Origin: Zingiber officinale
Lineage: Eukaryota; Streptophyta; Magnoliopsida; Zingiberales; Zingiberaceae
NCBI RefSeq assembly: GCF_018446385.1
Contig: NC_056001.1
Span: forward strand, 7,149,600-7,213,599
Direction: 5' to 3'
Length of the DNA: 64,000 nt
Shown piece by piece: positions 23,810 to 33,744 of the stretch. The notes under the pieces were generated by a model. That model had not been told where the DNA came from and searched no databases. It saw nothing but the letters and a program-made list of their open reading frames with translations. Every line of letters starts with the position of its first letter. The first letter of the stretch is position 1. Position numbers and translations under genes: made by a program.

Positions 23810-24575
23810 ATGAACCACTGCGCTGTGCAACAGAACGCTTTAGCTGCCTGGGAGGACTGGGAGGAGATGGGGGGATCCTTCGCCGTCGCTGGTGCAGACC
23901 GCAAACACCCGGCCATCTGCCCCAAGCACCAGCGGATGGCTCCCCTTCCTTCCGTTGCTGTCCCGGTCCGGCCCTTGCGACGGATTCCGAGGTGATTCCC
24001 TTCTCCTCTTTGATCGACGCTCGTACGTTCACTAATTCGATTGCCCCAATCTTATCTCTTATCTTCCTTCCCCGTTTATGCAGTAATCACTTGGATCTGT
24101 TGGATCCTTGTGATCCGGAAGCTGGAGCAGTGTTTCCCGGTTTCCTTCTTCCAAAGGCGAGTTTTTTTAGCTTTCCCCCTTCCAAAGTTTTTTTTCCCTT
24201 CCAATTCATTGGGTAAAGGTAAAGCTCTCAGCTATAGCTGTTGTTTCTATGATCTGACAAATTCTTCGCGTGTGTGTGCAGGGTGAAGGAGCAGAGAACT
24301 CCGTGCCTTCATCCCCCTCGTTCTTCTGTGGCTCTCCACCGAGACGGGTGGCGAATCCCGTTGTTTTCGACTCCCGCTTCGGAGAGGACCGGCCGCCGGT
24401 ACCCGTCGGTCATTTTCCGGCGATCCAGTCCAGCTTGAGCGCGCCGATTCTTCCGGCACAGAAAGGCTGTCCCTCTGCCAAGATCAGCTACGAGCCTGCC
24501 AGGGTGCGAATCGAGGGTTTTGATTGCCTCAACCGCGACCGGCAGCGCTGCAACAGCATCACTGCTGTAGCCTAG
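23810..24575 (+). CDS. Conserved plant protein of unknown function, 182 residues, 3 exons
   Basis: Exons 23810-23991, 24084-24156 and 24282-24575 give 549 bases ending in TAG. The first intron is GT-AG. The second fits only with a GC donor (CCAAAG|GCGAGT at 24157) and a normal acceptor (TGTGCAG ending 24281): the nearby GT would shift the frame straight into a stop. The protein starts MNHCAVQQNALAAWEDWEEM. It has a Ser/Pro-rich middle (SSPSFFCGSPPRRVANPVVF, then DSRFGEDRPPVP) and ends RVEGFDCLNRDR-like (RIEGFDCLNRDRQRCNS). I recall similar short uncharacterised plant proteins with the FFxGSPPxRxxNP and GFDCLxRDR blocks. There is no signal peptide, membrane segment or known catalytic motif. 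Function is not assigned. Confidence 0.8.
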
Positions 24576-24869
24576 ACGACGACGACAACGACCACCTTGT
24601 AAATGTGTAGACTCTAATCATTAACATCCACTATTAGATTCTAAATAACAGAAACAAAGTTTGAGAGCAAAGTGAGAGAACTGAATCTGCAAATTGGATT
24701 TCAATTGTCTCGCATCTTGTTTAGTCTTTCATTTTCCGAGTAGGTTTTGCGTTTTTGGTTCTTTTGTAGATTTGAAGTGAAATGAAGGAGTGTAAGCCTT
24801 CTAAGCTCATGTGCTATTGTATTCTATGTCTAAACTGGGGCGTTGAATTGTAAAACGAAAAATAGGCTC

Positions 24870-25962
24870 ATTCATGGAGTTCCATCCCAGTTTTCATGTT
24901 GTGGGAGTTCTTTGATTTATGCTGCAGTTGAATGTTCCTGTGCGTTTTTGTGTGATGCTGATGGAGAAGTTCGAGTAATCTGCTTGACGCATTAATTTGT
25001 TTTTGTCGAACTCATCACGAGCAGCATGCGATAACAGTACCAAGAGTATCTTTGGAATGCCCGACGATTTTGGTGCGATGGTAAACAGTGGGACAGACAT
25101 TTTATTAGGTTCGAGTTTGATGGTTTTTGGCATGTTGATTCTTAATCGTTTATGATGATTATGGTTTATCAAAGATTATTATTAAGAAAATATTTAAAAT
25201 TTATGAATTTATAAAAAAATATAAAGAATAGTTTGTATTTATATAAGTTGCCTATTTTCTTATGATTTTATAAGAGTTTCATGAATTGCCATCAACAAGA
25301 ACCCTTTTGAAAAATAAAAATTCTCAACTTCCTTAACTATCAAATCATCGGTCTGGGATTTATTTTTTTTACTTATTCCCTTTAAAATTTTAAATTACAC
25401 TGATATAAATAAACTATTACATATTTGAAATAAATTATTATTTTTTATTTTTTTAACTATTAAGAATACTGAAATAATAAAAAAAATATTGATTAATTAT
25501 TAAATAATTAATTAACAAAAAAATATTAATATGCTATACCCTAGTTTATTAGAATATTGAATTTCTAAAAAAAAAAAATAGAGTTTAGGTCCTAACAGTA
25601 TCATTATTTTTAATAAATTTTATCTATAAATATTAAAGAAAACAACCTAATCGGCGGTTTTGAATGGGCTGGAACCGTAACAGTTCGACCCCTGTCGGGA
25701 TGGTTATGATTTCAACCTGGTTACGGATCTGAGCTGGATCTAGTTCGGATTTGTTTCAGGATCATATCCAGTTCGGACTTGTTTCAGGATTAGATCTACT
25801 CAACCCAGAGTCAGATCTACTTCTTAAGTAATGAGAGTTTGGATTTCATCCAGAGAGGACGTTAAGCCGTTTAGATTTACTTGGTGGTCGGCTTGATTGA
25901 GTTAACTTTGATATTTTCTTCAGACCGATTGTAATTCTACTTGATTTTTGTAAAAAATTTTA
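24870..25962. other. Intergenic AT-rich spacer
   Basis: After the 3' UTR of the upstream gene the sequence is AT-rich, with one GC-richer patch (25655-25870) containing repeated AGATCTACT- and TTCGGACTTGTTTCAGGAT-like phrases. No gene is supported. Confidence 0.5.
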
Positions 25963-26730
25963 GGGTGTATTTGGTTCTTATCATGTATAATCTTGGTTAT
26001 GTGATTATCAGATAATCACATAACCAAGGTTATGAGAAATAAAATATAACCAAATGTTGTTTGGTTCAATCTAGCTAATGCAACCAAAATATGTTTGTTT
26101 GAAGGTTTTAATGAATAACCTAGTTTAGTATTTTACTAGATTATCCTTAGTTACAAAACCAACTATACATAATAATAACTAGTGTGATCGTACACACGCG
26201 TTGCGTGTGTAGTGTTACCCTTAGAACCAAGAATTAATTATTTGGGTAAGATTCGTCAGACCCATGCAATACTAACGCTAGAGAATCCCAACAACAAACT
26301 ACTATAACGGGCTTCCTTATGAAAAAAATTATTTTAATTTAATATATAAGGAAAAAATTCTTTTAATTTAATATTATACTTGTCTCAATAAAAAAAACTA
26401 AGAAAAGTATATTTTTTTAACATCGTCGGCTTAAAATATTTATAGAAGCTTCTTTGATTATAGTGTTGTCAATTCTAAGATATGGGACTAAAGAGAACTA
26501 TATTTTTTTATATAAAACAACCGGAGAAAATTAATGATGAGAAAAATTCATAATAATACGCTATAGCCGAGTCTCAAACTCTATATCACTTATTGTTTCG
26601 CTTGTGGAATTACCAATAAACCTTGGAATTATTTTTAGTGTGAATAGAAAAAAGGACATTAACGTAAATGTATTTTAGGCTTCACCAAAATTAGTTAGTA
26701 AAGGGGGGAGATTTTTAATAAGATAGTAAG

Positions 26731-26786
<56 letters not shown>

Positions 26787-27360
26787 TAAACTCTATTCTA
26801 TTTTACTATATTTTCACCTTTCTTTTATTTATATATATTTTTTTATATATTATTTTATTTTATTTTTTTATGTTTTTTCTATTTTTTTAACGTTTTTTTT
26901 GTATTTTTTTATTTTTTTAATGTTTTTTCTATTTTTTTTATTTTTTAATATTTTTTTTTTATTTTTAATGGTTTTTCTATTTTCTATTTTTTTATTTTTT
27001 AAAAGTTTTTTTTTATCATTTTTTTTTTAATGATTTTTTATTTTTTTAAAAAAAAATTACGTTTTCTTTAATTTTTTTATTTATTTTTTTATTTTTTATT
27101 TTTTTTCTTTACATTTTACTTTTTTTTCACATTTTTCTTTCATCCGAGGGTATTTTTGGAAAATTCAATAACCCCAGAATCAAGAAAAATCTCAGTTTTC
27201 CAAAATTTTTCGATTCCTGGTTGCATGTCCCTTTTGCTGACATGTCGGGCATGAAACATTACTCGAGAATCATCGATTTCCTAAATCAAACAGGGATTTT
27301 GTTGATAATTTTAAATGAATAACTAAGGTTATCAAGAATAACCCCTAACCAAATACACCT
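25963..27360. mobile_element. Non-coding Harbinger-like element, 1.4 kb
   Basis: The ends are inverted: GGGTGTATTTGGTT at the left and AACCAAATACACCT at the right. The subterminal AACCTTGGTTATG-type sequence is also inverted (CTTGGTTATGTG near 25993, AACTAAGGTTATC near 27322). TTA flanks both sides (25960-25962 and 27361-27363), the preferred 3-bp Harbinger target. No transposase is present. The interior has an (ATT)n microsatellite and a long T-rich stretch (26800-27130), and near 26183 an ACACACGCGTTGCGTGTGT hairpin that could mark a nested element. Confidence 0.75.
26731..26786. repeat. AAT/ATT trinucleotide microsatellite
   Basis: A run of AAT units switches to about 14 ATT units, giving a near-perfect inverted trinucleotide tract inside the Harbinger-like element. 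Confidence 0.9.
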
Positions 27361-28015
27361 TTAATTTTTAGAAGTTATTTATCAACATTTTAAAGAGCTT
27401 TTTTCCTTTATTAAATTTCAGTAATATTATATTTATATTTTCATATTTTCATATCAGTTTCTGAAAATTTACACCACACATTATAATTTATTTTTCTCTC
27501 GGATTTATATTTTTATTTAACGCTTTTATAAAAAATCATCTTCATGTGATGTTATTACGTTTTAATCCAAAATAATTTTGCTAATTTTATGAATTTCATA
27601 TAAAACAGAAGTGTTTTAATATATCCTATTTTGTAGGTATATCTATTTTATTTATAATATTTTACGTTGAATGTATATTTCACTTTTAATAAAAGTATGG
27701 ATATAAAGTTTATTTTGCTAAATAAGATTAAAAAAAATTATATTTCTTTTACAAAATTACATACGATTATACTAGATATATTTTTTATTTTTTAAAACAA
27801 ATATTTTCTTAAAATAATTATTACTATAGACCTAATCAATTGGTCCGTAATATCTACTTCATTCAGAGTCTGCACATTCGCCTAACATTCGAATCATTAT
27901 CTAAGAATCATTATCTAAAATGATAAAAAAGATGATTACATTCATCCTTAGTACTCCAAGATAGAGAAAATAAATTATAAGCGATTATTAACTTTTAAAA
28001 GAGAAACGATTTGCT

Positions 28016-28129
28016 CAAGGAAAAAATCTTAAGGAACAACTCAAGAATATACACATAAAATGATGTGACCCACAAAAAATGAAATGATGGACCATGAATA
28101 TATGTATCTATCCTTGAATTTTTTCCTTG
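28016..28129. repeat. Dispersed MITE-like repeat, copy 2
   Basis: It begins CAAGGAAAAAATCTTAAGG and ends CCTTGAATTTTTTCCTTG, which are mutually inverted. It matches the copy at 8017-8130. No clear target duplication is visible. Being short, palindromic and present twice, it is best read as a small inverted-repeat element. Confidence 0.55.
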
Positions 28130-30077
28130 CACATATCACAACTCCTTCTAGAACTTATGAGGTAAGCATTAGAGCTCGAATCATTATCAAGACTAAACAA
28201 AAGCGTGTTACTTTTCCAAAAGGAACGGATCAAATTGGAGACTCCTTTCACAATGCTTTAAAGTAATATCTCCTTGGAAATCAACTTGTTTTTCCAAGCG
28301 ATTAGAAATCGATAGTCATATATTATCTAGTTTATTTTCGGTCAGATAAAAAGTAGTGGCTGGATTCCGACTTCTTATCTCACAAAGAAATTGACAACGC
28401 GCGAAGCTGCTGATATTCCTTTTTTTATTCGTTCCATTTGCTTTCGTCTTCCAAAAGAAAGGAATCAACAAAGTTTAATATTTCAATGCGATGCGATCTT
28501 TGGTGAATGGTCAAGCACACACAACCCTCCAAATGTCACTTGCAACTTTAAAAACAAATAAAAAAGAAAAAGAAAAAGGGAACTTGGGTATTTCAATGCA
28601 TTTAGAAGTTGTGCAAACGTATATAATTTGGACAATTCCTTCCGGGAAGATCTCTGCCTTTATCATCGTACCCTGAAGTCATAAATAAGGAATTGAATAA
28701 CCTTTTCACAATAGATATATTAAACAGCTTATTTCCAAGGTGCTTAATTTTAGTTGAAAAGGGATTTAATTTTAATTTTAGTTGAAAAGGGATTTAATTT
28801 TAGTATCATCTAGAGTATCCTATTGATTTGAATATTAATATATGCTATATTTTTAAATAACATATGTCTCTTTTGAATTATGATATATCCATATTATCAT
28901 TTAGATATTCATGATTTAATAAATTTTTTAAAAAAATTCATCCAAATAAAGTGTGTAATCAAATAATACTAGACTTTTAGACTACCTACCATGAGTACTT
29001 TCCAATTTACTTTAATAGAAGGTGGAAAAATTTTATGGAACCGGACTGATCACCGAAGAACTAACTAGATTTATTATTACTTTTAAATTTTAAATAACAT
29101 GTCTAAGTACCATTATGAGGGACGGAGTCAGGAATTTCATATAGAGGAGATGAAATGTATGTATTTATATTGAGGGGAGTCGATCATATCGTTCCATTCA
29201 CTTTTCTTTCATCTTTTATTCCTATATCTCATACATAGTGAAGTGATCATCGTCATTTCTCCTTTGGCTCCGTCCTTGTCCATTACATTAATACATATTT
29301 TTTATTAACACACTCATATTTATGTTAATATTAATATTAATTATTTATACATCCACTATCTGTTAATTATCTTTATTCTTTATACCTCTGTTTTTTCTTA
29401 AATTTTTTCTATATAAAATTAGCTCTTAAGCCACATTCAATTATTTGAACCCGTGTAACTCATCCATATTAAATTTGTAAATATGGATGCTCTGAGTGTA
29501 AAAATATATCATAAAAAAAAATGTACATTTTCTTTTGTTCATTTTATAATATGTCCTCGAGACTAATTTCAAATTTTGTAGACATGACCATGCCAATCAT
29601 GCATTGCAATAAAATGTAAAGTCGTCATTAACGGTCTTTCCAAAAATACCCTAGTACATTTTGAAAAAGGAAAAAATCATAAGGTATTATATCTTAGTAT
29701 AGTGGATTATTTTATAGGAGAGATTAGATATTGAACAGGATATTTTTTTACCAGGTAAGAATTGACCTCAAAATTTATTATAACAAATATTCATATAAGT
29801 ATTAATTTTGTCAATTCATAGGGGCTTCTATGTCAATCATTCATCAAAGCAATAAAGATGATATCGTTTATTTCAAACATTATCTTCCCATAGTAAGATA
29901 CAAATCGATAAATTATAGGGGGCATTATATTTTTCCCCTAACATAATGACCTTTGTATAAAAAAGATTAGACATTCAATTAGTTATTTTGTATCCAGTAA
30001 AAATTGATCTAAGACATATTAAAGTAAACATACTGATACCAACTATATCAATCCGTGAAGACATACCACCATTCATT
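28130..30077. other. Intergenic AT-rich spacer
   Basis: Short random open frames only. A local tandem duplication containing AGTTGAAAAGGGATTTAATT lies at about 28750-28800. The last bases, 30078-30082 (GTAAT), are the left target duplication of the following LTR element. Confidence 0.5.
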
Positions 30078-30082
30078 GTAAT

Positions 30083-31552
30083 TGATACGGTTGTCAATGG
30101 AGGGGCCCAAGAGGAAAGGGCGAGAAGGGTCAAGGTCATATATCGGTCAAAAGTCAAGAGCACGTGACAGTCAATAGTCAAGGTGACTCGACAGTCGATA
30201 GTCACACTGACTAGGCAGTCAGAGGCAAGCATATGAGATAGTCAGAGGTCAGGCAGACTTGTCGATCAAGGGGGCAAAGTAGTTGAAAGACAAAGTGAGA
30301 CGACAGGCGGAACACCGGGCACAGGTCAGAATCGGCAGAGCTGGGTAGGGGCAGCTCGATCTACAGGCCTGCGATTCGAAGGCCCAGAAGTGAAAGTCAC
30401 AAATCACATATCAGAATCGACAGAGCTGGGTAGAGGCAGCTCGATCTACAGGCCTGCGATTCGAAGGCCCGGAAGGACAAGTCACAAATCACAAATCAGA
30501 ATCGGCAGAGCTGGGTAGAGGCAGCTCGATCTACAGGCCTGCGATTCGAAGGCCCGGAAGTGCAAGTCACAAATCACAGATCAGAATCGGCAGAGCTGGG
30601 TAGAGGCAGCTCGATCTACAGGCCTGCGATTTGAAGGTCCGGAAGGTCAAGTCACAAATCACATATCAGAATCGGTAGAGCTGGGTAGAGGCAACTCAAT
30701 CTACAGGCCTGCGATTCGAAGGCCCGGAAGTGCAAGTCACAAATCATAGATCAGAATCGGCAGAGCTGGGTAGAGGCAGCTCGATCTACAGGCCTGTGAT
30801 TCGAAGGCCCGTAAGTGTAAGTCACAAATCACAGGTCGAAAGCGACAGGGCTGTTCAGGGTTAGCCCGACTGATAAGTAACGCTTAGAGGCTGGATCTGG
30901 TCGGGGGGTGTGAGGTAGATGCAGACCGCGATAAATAGGATGAGCTAAGCTGTGCAGGAGCCGGAGGATCACAATTGTCCGTCAAGGGTAATCATTACAT
31001 ACCAGTGAGATGTGCGAAGGCGGAGGTTCCTAAACAAAAAGATGCCCTCATAACCAATAGTAGCCTGACAGATGTCCTTCGCTACAAGACAAAACCCATG
31101 GGTAAAGGCGGAGGTTCCTAAACAAGAAGATGCCTTCACGACCAATAGCAGCACGACAGGTGTCCGAGATATACGACAAAGCCCAGCGTCTAACGTTTTC
31201 TGACAGGGTTGCAGGTTCTGGAAGCAAGGCGGGTGCATAAAAAGGAGGGGATTCCTCGTACGCGGGTACGCTCTCTCGTCATTTTTCCCCACAACTTTTC
31301 ACTTTCAATCAGTTTTTTCCTTCTCTTTGCGTTTTCTGGGGAAAAAGGACATGACTTGAGCGTCGGAGGGCCTGATCCGGGGACTTTTTCCCTGGGTTCT
31401 GGTCTCTAACGTGAGGGGGGAGATCGTTTGAGTGTGTGCAGGATCCTGCAGCATCGTCAGCCGCCCGTGGGAGCCGAATCACCCACGATTTTCCGTCAAC
31501 AACCAGGCCATCGCGACCAACCTTCGTCCGACTCAGCTTTCGGACAGGATCA
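30083..31552 (+). repeat. 5' LTR (1470 bp) of the 13.25-kb element
   Basis: It contains six 85-bp tandem units (30326-30835) and then a duplicated 80-bp block (GGCGGAGGTTCCTAAACAA twice, near 31019 and 31104). A TATA-like GCATAAAAAGG follows near 31233, ahead of a pyrimidine-rich leader. It differs from the 3' LTR by scattered substitutions, densest in the first 170 bases, and by one repeat unit. Confidence 0.93.
30326..30835 (+). repeat. 85-bp tandem array in the 5' LTR, 6 units
   Basis: Units start TCAGAATCGGCAGAGCTGGG at 30326, 30411, 30496, 30581, 30666 and 30751. The spacing is exactly 85 bp and the units differ by only a few bases. Confidence 0.95.
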
Positions 31553-31555
31553 AAT

Positions 31556-31573
31556 TTGGCGCCGTCTGTGGGA
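31556..31573 (+). promoter_or_regulatory. Primer-binding site of the 13.25-kb element
   Basis: TTGGCGCCGTCTGTGGGA begins three bases after the LTR end. Its first part, TGGCGCCGT, is what I expect for the complement of the tRNA-Asp 3' end; the remainder matches less well. This site is common in plant Gypsy elements. The exact tRNA is inferred. Confidence 0.7.
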
Positions 31574-31602
31574 AACACAACAGCCTGATCCGAAGCGTGA
31601 AG

Positions 31603-32778
31603 ATGGAGGACTCTGGTCGAAGTTCCAGCAGGAGGATTAATGTCACCATGACTGCGGGGGAGTACGAGCTCTTCAAGGAGGTCAGAAGGCAAGCCGCCTC
31701 TGAAAAACAAGGAACAGTTTCACGACCTCGCCTAGCGCCAGAAGCATCCAAAGAACCAGCTCCTGCCTCCGACAGGGTCTCGAAGAGGAAGCAGCAGGAA
31801 GAAGCCCCTCGTACTTCATTCCGAGAGCCTCGTCGCAACTATCATCAACCTGGACCTCGCGAACATAGTTCGAAGAAAGAAGAGCCGCAGGCGTCGGTGG
31901 CGGAGAGCTCTCTACATCCACCCCGGGATTCAGGAAAGGGAAAAGCTATAACCCTTGCCAGAGATCTGCCAGAAGACCCGGATGACAAGGTACCCTTCTC
32001 GGCTCAGATCTTAAGAGAAAACCTACCAAGGGGTTATCGAGCCCCGAACATCGGAGAATACGATGGAAGCAAAGATCCGGAGGAGCATCTGCGAAAGTTC
32101 AAGAACGCGGCTATGCTGTATCAATACAGCGATGCTGTCAAGTGCCGAGTATTTCTACACACTCTGTCGGGTTCGGCGCAGAAGTGGTTCGATGGACTGC
32201 CCCCAGAGTCCATCAACCGCTTCTTGGATTTCAAAACGGCCTTCTTGCGTCGCTTCGCCAGCAGTCGTAAGTATCAAAAAACCGACCACTGTCTTTTAGC
32301 TCTTAAACAGGGTCCGACCGAGCCTCTGCGAAGGTATATCAATCGGTTCAGTCAGGTGGCCAATGACGTCCCCTCCGCCACCTCGGAAATACTGATGAGC
32401 ACCTTCTCCCATGGATTGCTGGAAGGGGAATTCTTCAGGGACCTCATCAAAAACCTCGCCCGTAGTTTTGACGATATGGTGGAGAAAGCTTCTTGCTACA
32501 TCAAGGTGGAGGAAGCTCAGGCCGCTAAGAGGAAGGCTGAAAAGACGGTGGCTCCTGGCAACCGACCTGAAAGGAGAGCACCCCAACTAGCTCAGCCCTT
32601 TCAGCGCGTTCAAACCAGGCCTGCCCCTCAGCCCGCTCAGGGAGTCAGACCAGCCCCACGAGTTGCTGCCATACACGCGCCCAGGCCTGGACCAAGGGGA
32701 GCGGACCAGGAAACCTCGCAAACTTCGCAAAGTATTACAAAGCCACATAAAATCTTTATGGAGTTGGGAGTTAGCTGA
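31603..32778 (+). CDS. Gag protein of the 13.25-kb element, C-terminally altered
   Basis: The open frame continues upstream into the LTR, but the first ATG after the primer site is at 31603 and gives 391 residues. A charged, low-complexity N-terminus precedes a retrotransposon gag domain (PF03732-type). It is marked by HTLSGSAQKWFDGLP, FLRRFASSRKYQKT, LLALKQGPTEPLRRYINRF and FRDLIKNLARSFDDMVEKA. No CCHC knuckle follows. The tail is Ala/Pro/Gln-rich, and its last 15 or so residues are read from the back of an antisense-ORF fragment, so the original C-terminus has been replaced. The frame is otherwise uninterrupted, so a particle protein might still be made. Confidence 0.85.
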   Translation: MEDSGRSSSRRINVTMTAGEYELFKEVRRQAASEKQGTVSRPRLAPEASKEPAPASDRVSKRKQQEEAPRTSFREPRRNYHQPGPREHSSKKEEPQASVAESSLHPPRDSGKGKAITLARDLPEDPDDKVPFSAQILRENLPRGYRAPNIGEYDGSKDPEEHLRKFKNAAMLYQYSDAVKCRVFLHTLSGSAQKWFDGLPPESINRFLDFKTAFLRRFASSRKYQKTDHCLLALKQGPTEPLRRYINRFSQVANDVPSATSEILMSTFSHGLLEGEFFRDLIKNLARSFDDMVEKASCYIKVEEAQAAKRKAEKTVAPGNRPERRAPQLAQPFQRVQTRPAPQPAQGVRPAPRVAAIHAPRPGPRGADQETSQTSQSITKPHKIFMELGVS

Positions 32779-33041
32779 CCTAAAGGGATCTTAAAGTAGC
32801 GGCACACTCCAGACAGAAAAGGATGCGAGGGTAGATGAAGGCCAGATACAAATTGCTCAGTGAAGAAAGTACAAGAACCAGGCGGAGGATCGAAGTACAA
32901 GTTCACACCAGTAGAGATGATGGGGCGAAAGCTAGTAGGGATTTCGTAAGTGTACCGTAGGTCATCCCAATCCAACTCAGCGAAAGTCGAAGCGCCTGGG
33001 AAGTGCTCCGCCAACAAGGAGATCCAAGAAGGAGAAGCCAT
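32725..33041 (-). pseudogene. Second antisense-ORF fragment, PF04195-like N-terminus
   Basis: From an ATG at 33041 the minus strand reads MASPSWISLLAEHFPG. It then shows a PPPGSCTFFTEQFVSGLHLP block and HPFLSGVCRYFKIPLGQL, followed by TPNSIKILCGFVIL. These match the order of the PF04195-like domain in the larger antisense gene (FVTIFRDQVLGGLRFPLHP, ELCQYCGLSISQFAPN, VCGTIIL). It then stops resembling the family and runs into the gag 3' end on the other strand. The sequence differs enough from the 33745-36553 gene to be a separate paralog, so two antisense ORF lineages met in one element. Confidence 0.65.
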
Positions 33042-33744
33042 TGCAGAAGAGATTATCTCAGAAGATAAGAAGAGCAAACGAAAAGAAGAGGTTTGGAGAA
33101 AAGAGAGGGTCGCGGCAAAGTCCCCGAGAAAGTCAGTCAGTGGCGGCGACGTTTGAGTATTCCGCAGTGATGGAGAATCACAGCAGAAGGGAAAGATTAC
33201 GAAGATACTTATAGGTATGGCGGAGGAAGGACACTTTCGTAAGTTGGCAACGGATGGTTGATGCAGGGGCAGTGATAGACAAGGAACGCCCTGTGATGGT
33301 CCTCGAGAGTATAACCAGGGGCATTATGGGAAAGGTAGGGCTCGAGATACGAAGCGTCTCCTAAGGTGATTACTCCAAGCAGGACAAAAGTGTACGGAGG
33401 GGCCACTAGAAAGGTGGGTAGATCAAATCAGCGGACTTCAGGGACATGCAAGGTAAGGTCTAGCCCTGGCCGGGCTAGGTATAAAGGCAACTATCGGAGG
33501 AAGAGCGACGTAGCTGAGCAAAATAAGCAAGGGCGTGCGGATTAGCAGAGATCAACCAAAGCCACGGACGACCTACTAAGAAAAGAAGCAAGCTAAGGAC
33601 ACATGAAGTGGAAGCCATACGGTTATCCAGATATAAAGGCAGATAAGTATAATCACCCAAAGTTCAATAGGACCACGCGAATAAGTACAATCATGGAAGA
33701 TTCAGCGTTAGCACATGGAAGTTAACATTACAACATGTCGCCAA

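Noticed and set aside
30969-31292. 107-codon minus-strand frame within the 5' LTR, repeated at 42754-43077
   Set aside because: Its presence in both LTRs follows from LTR identity, and the peptide resembles nothing known.
31432-31602. Upstream extension of gag into the LTR
   Set aside because: A start there would lie in the LTR and read through the primer-binding site; the ATG at 31603 is the first after the primer site.
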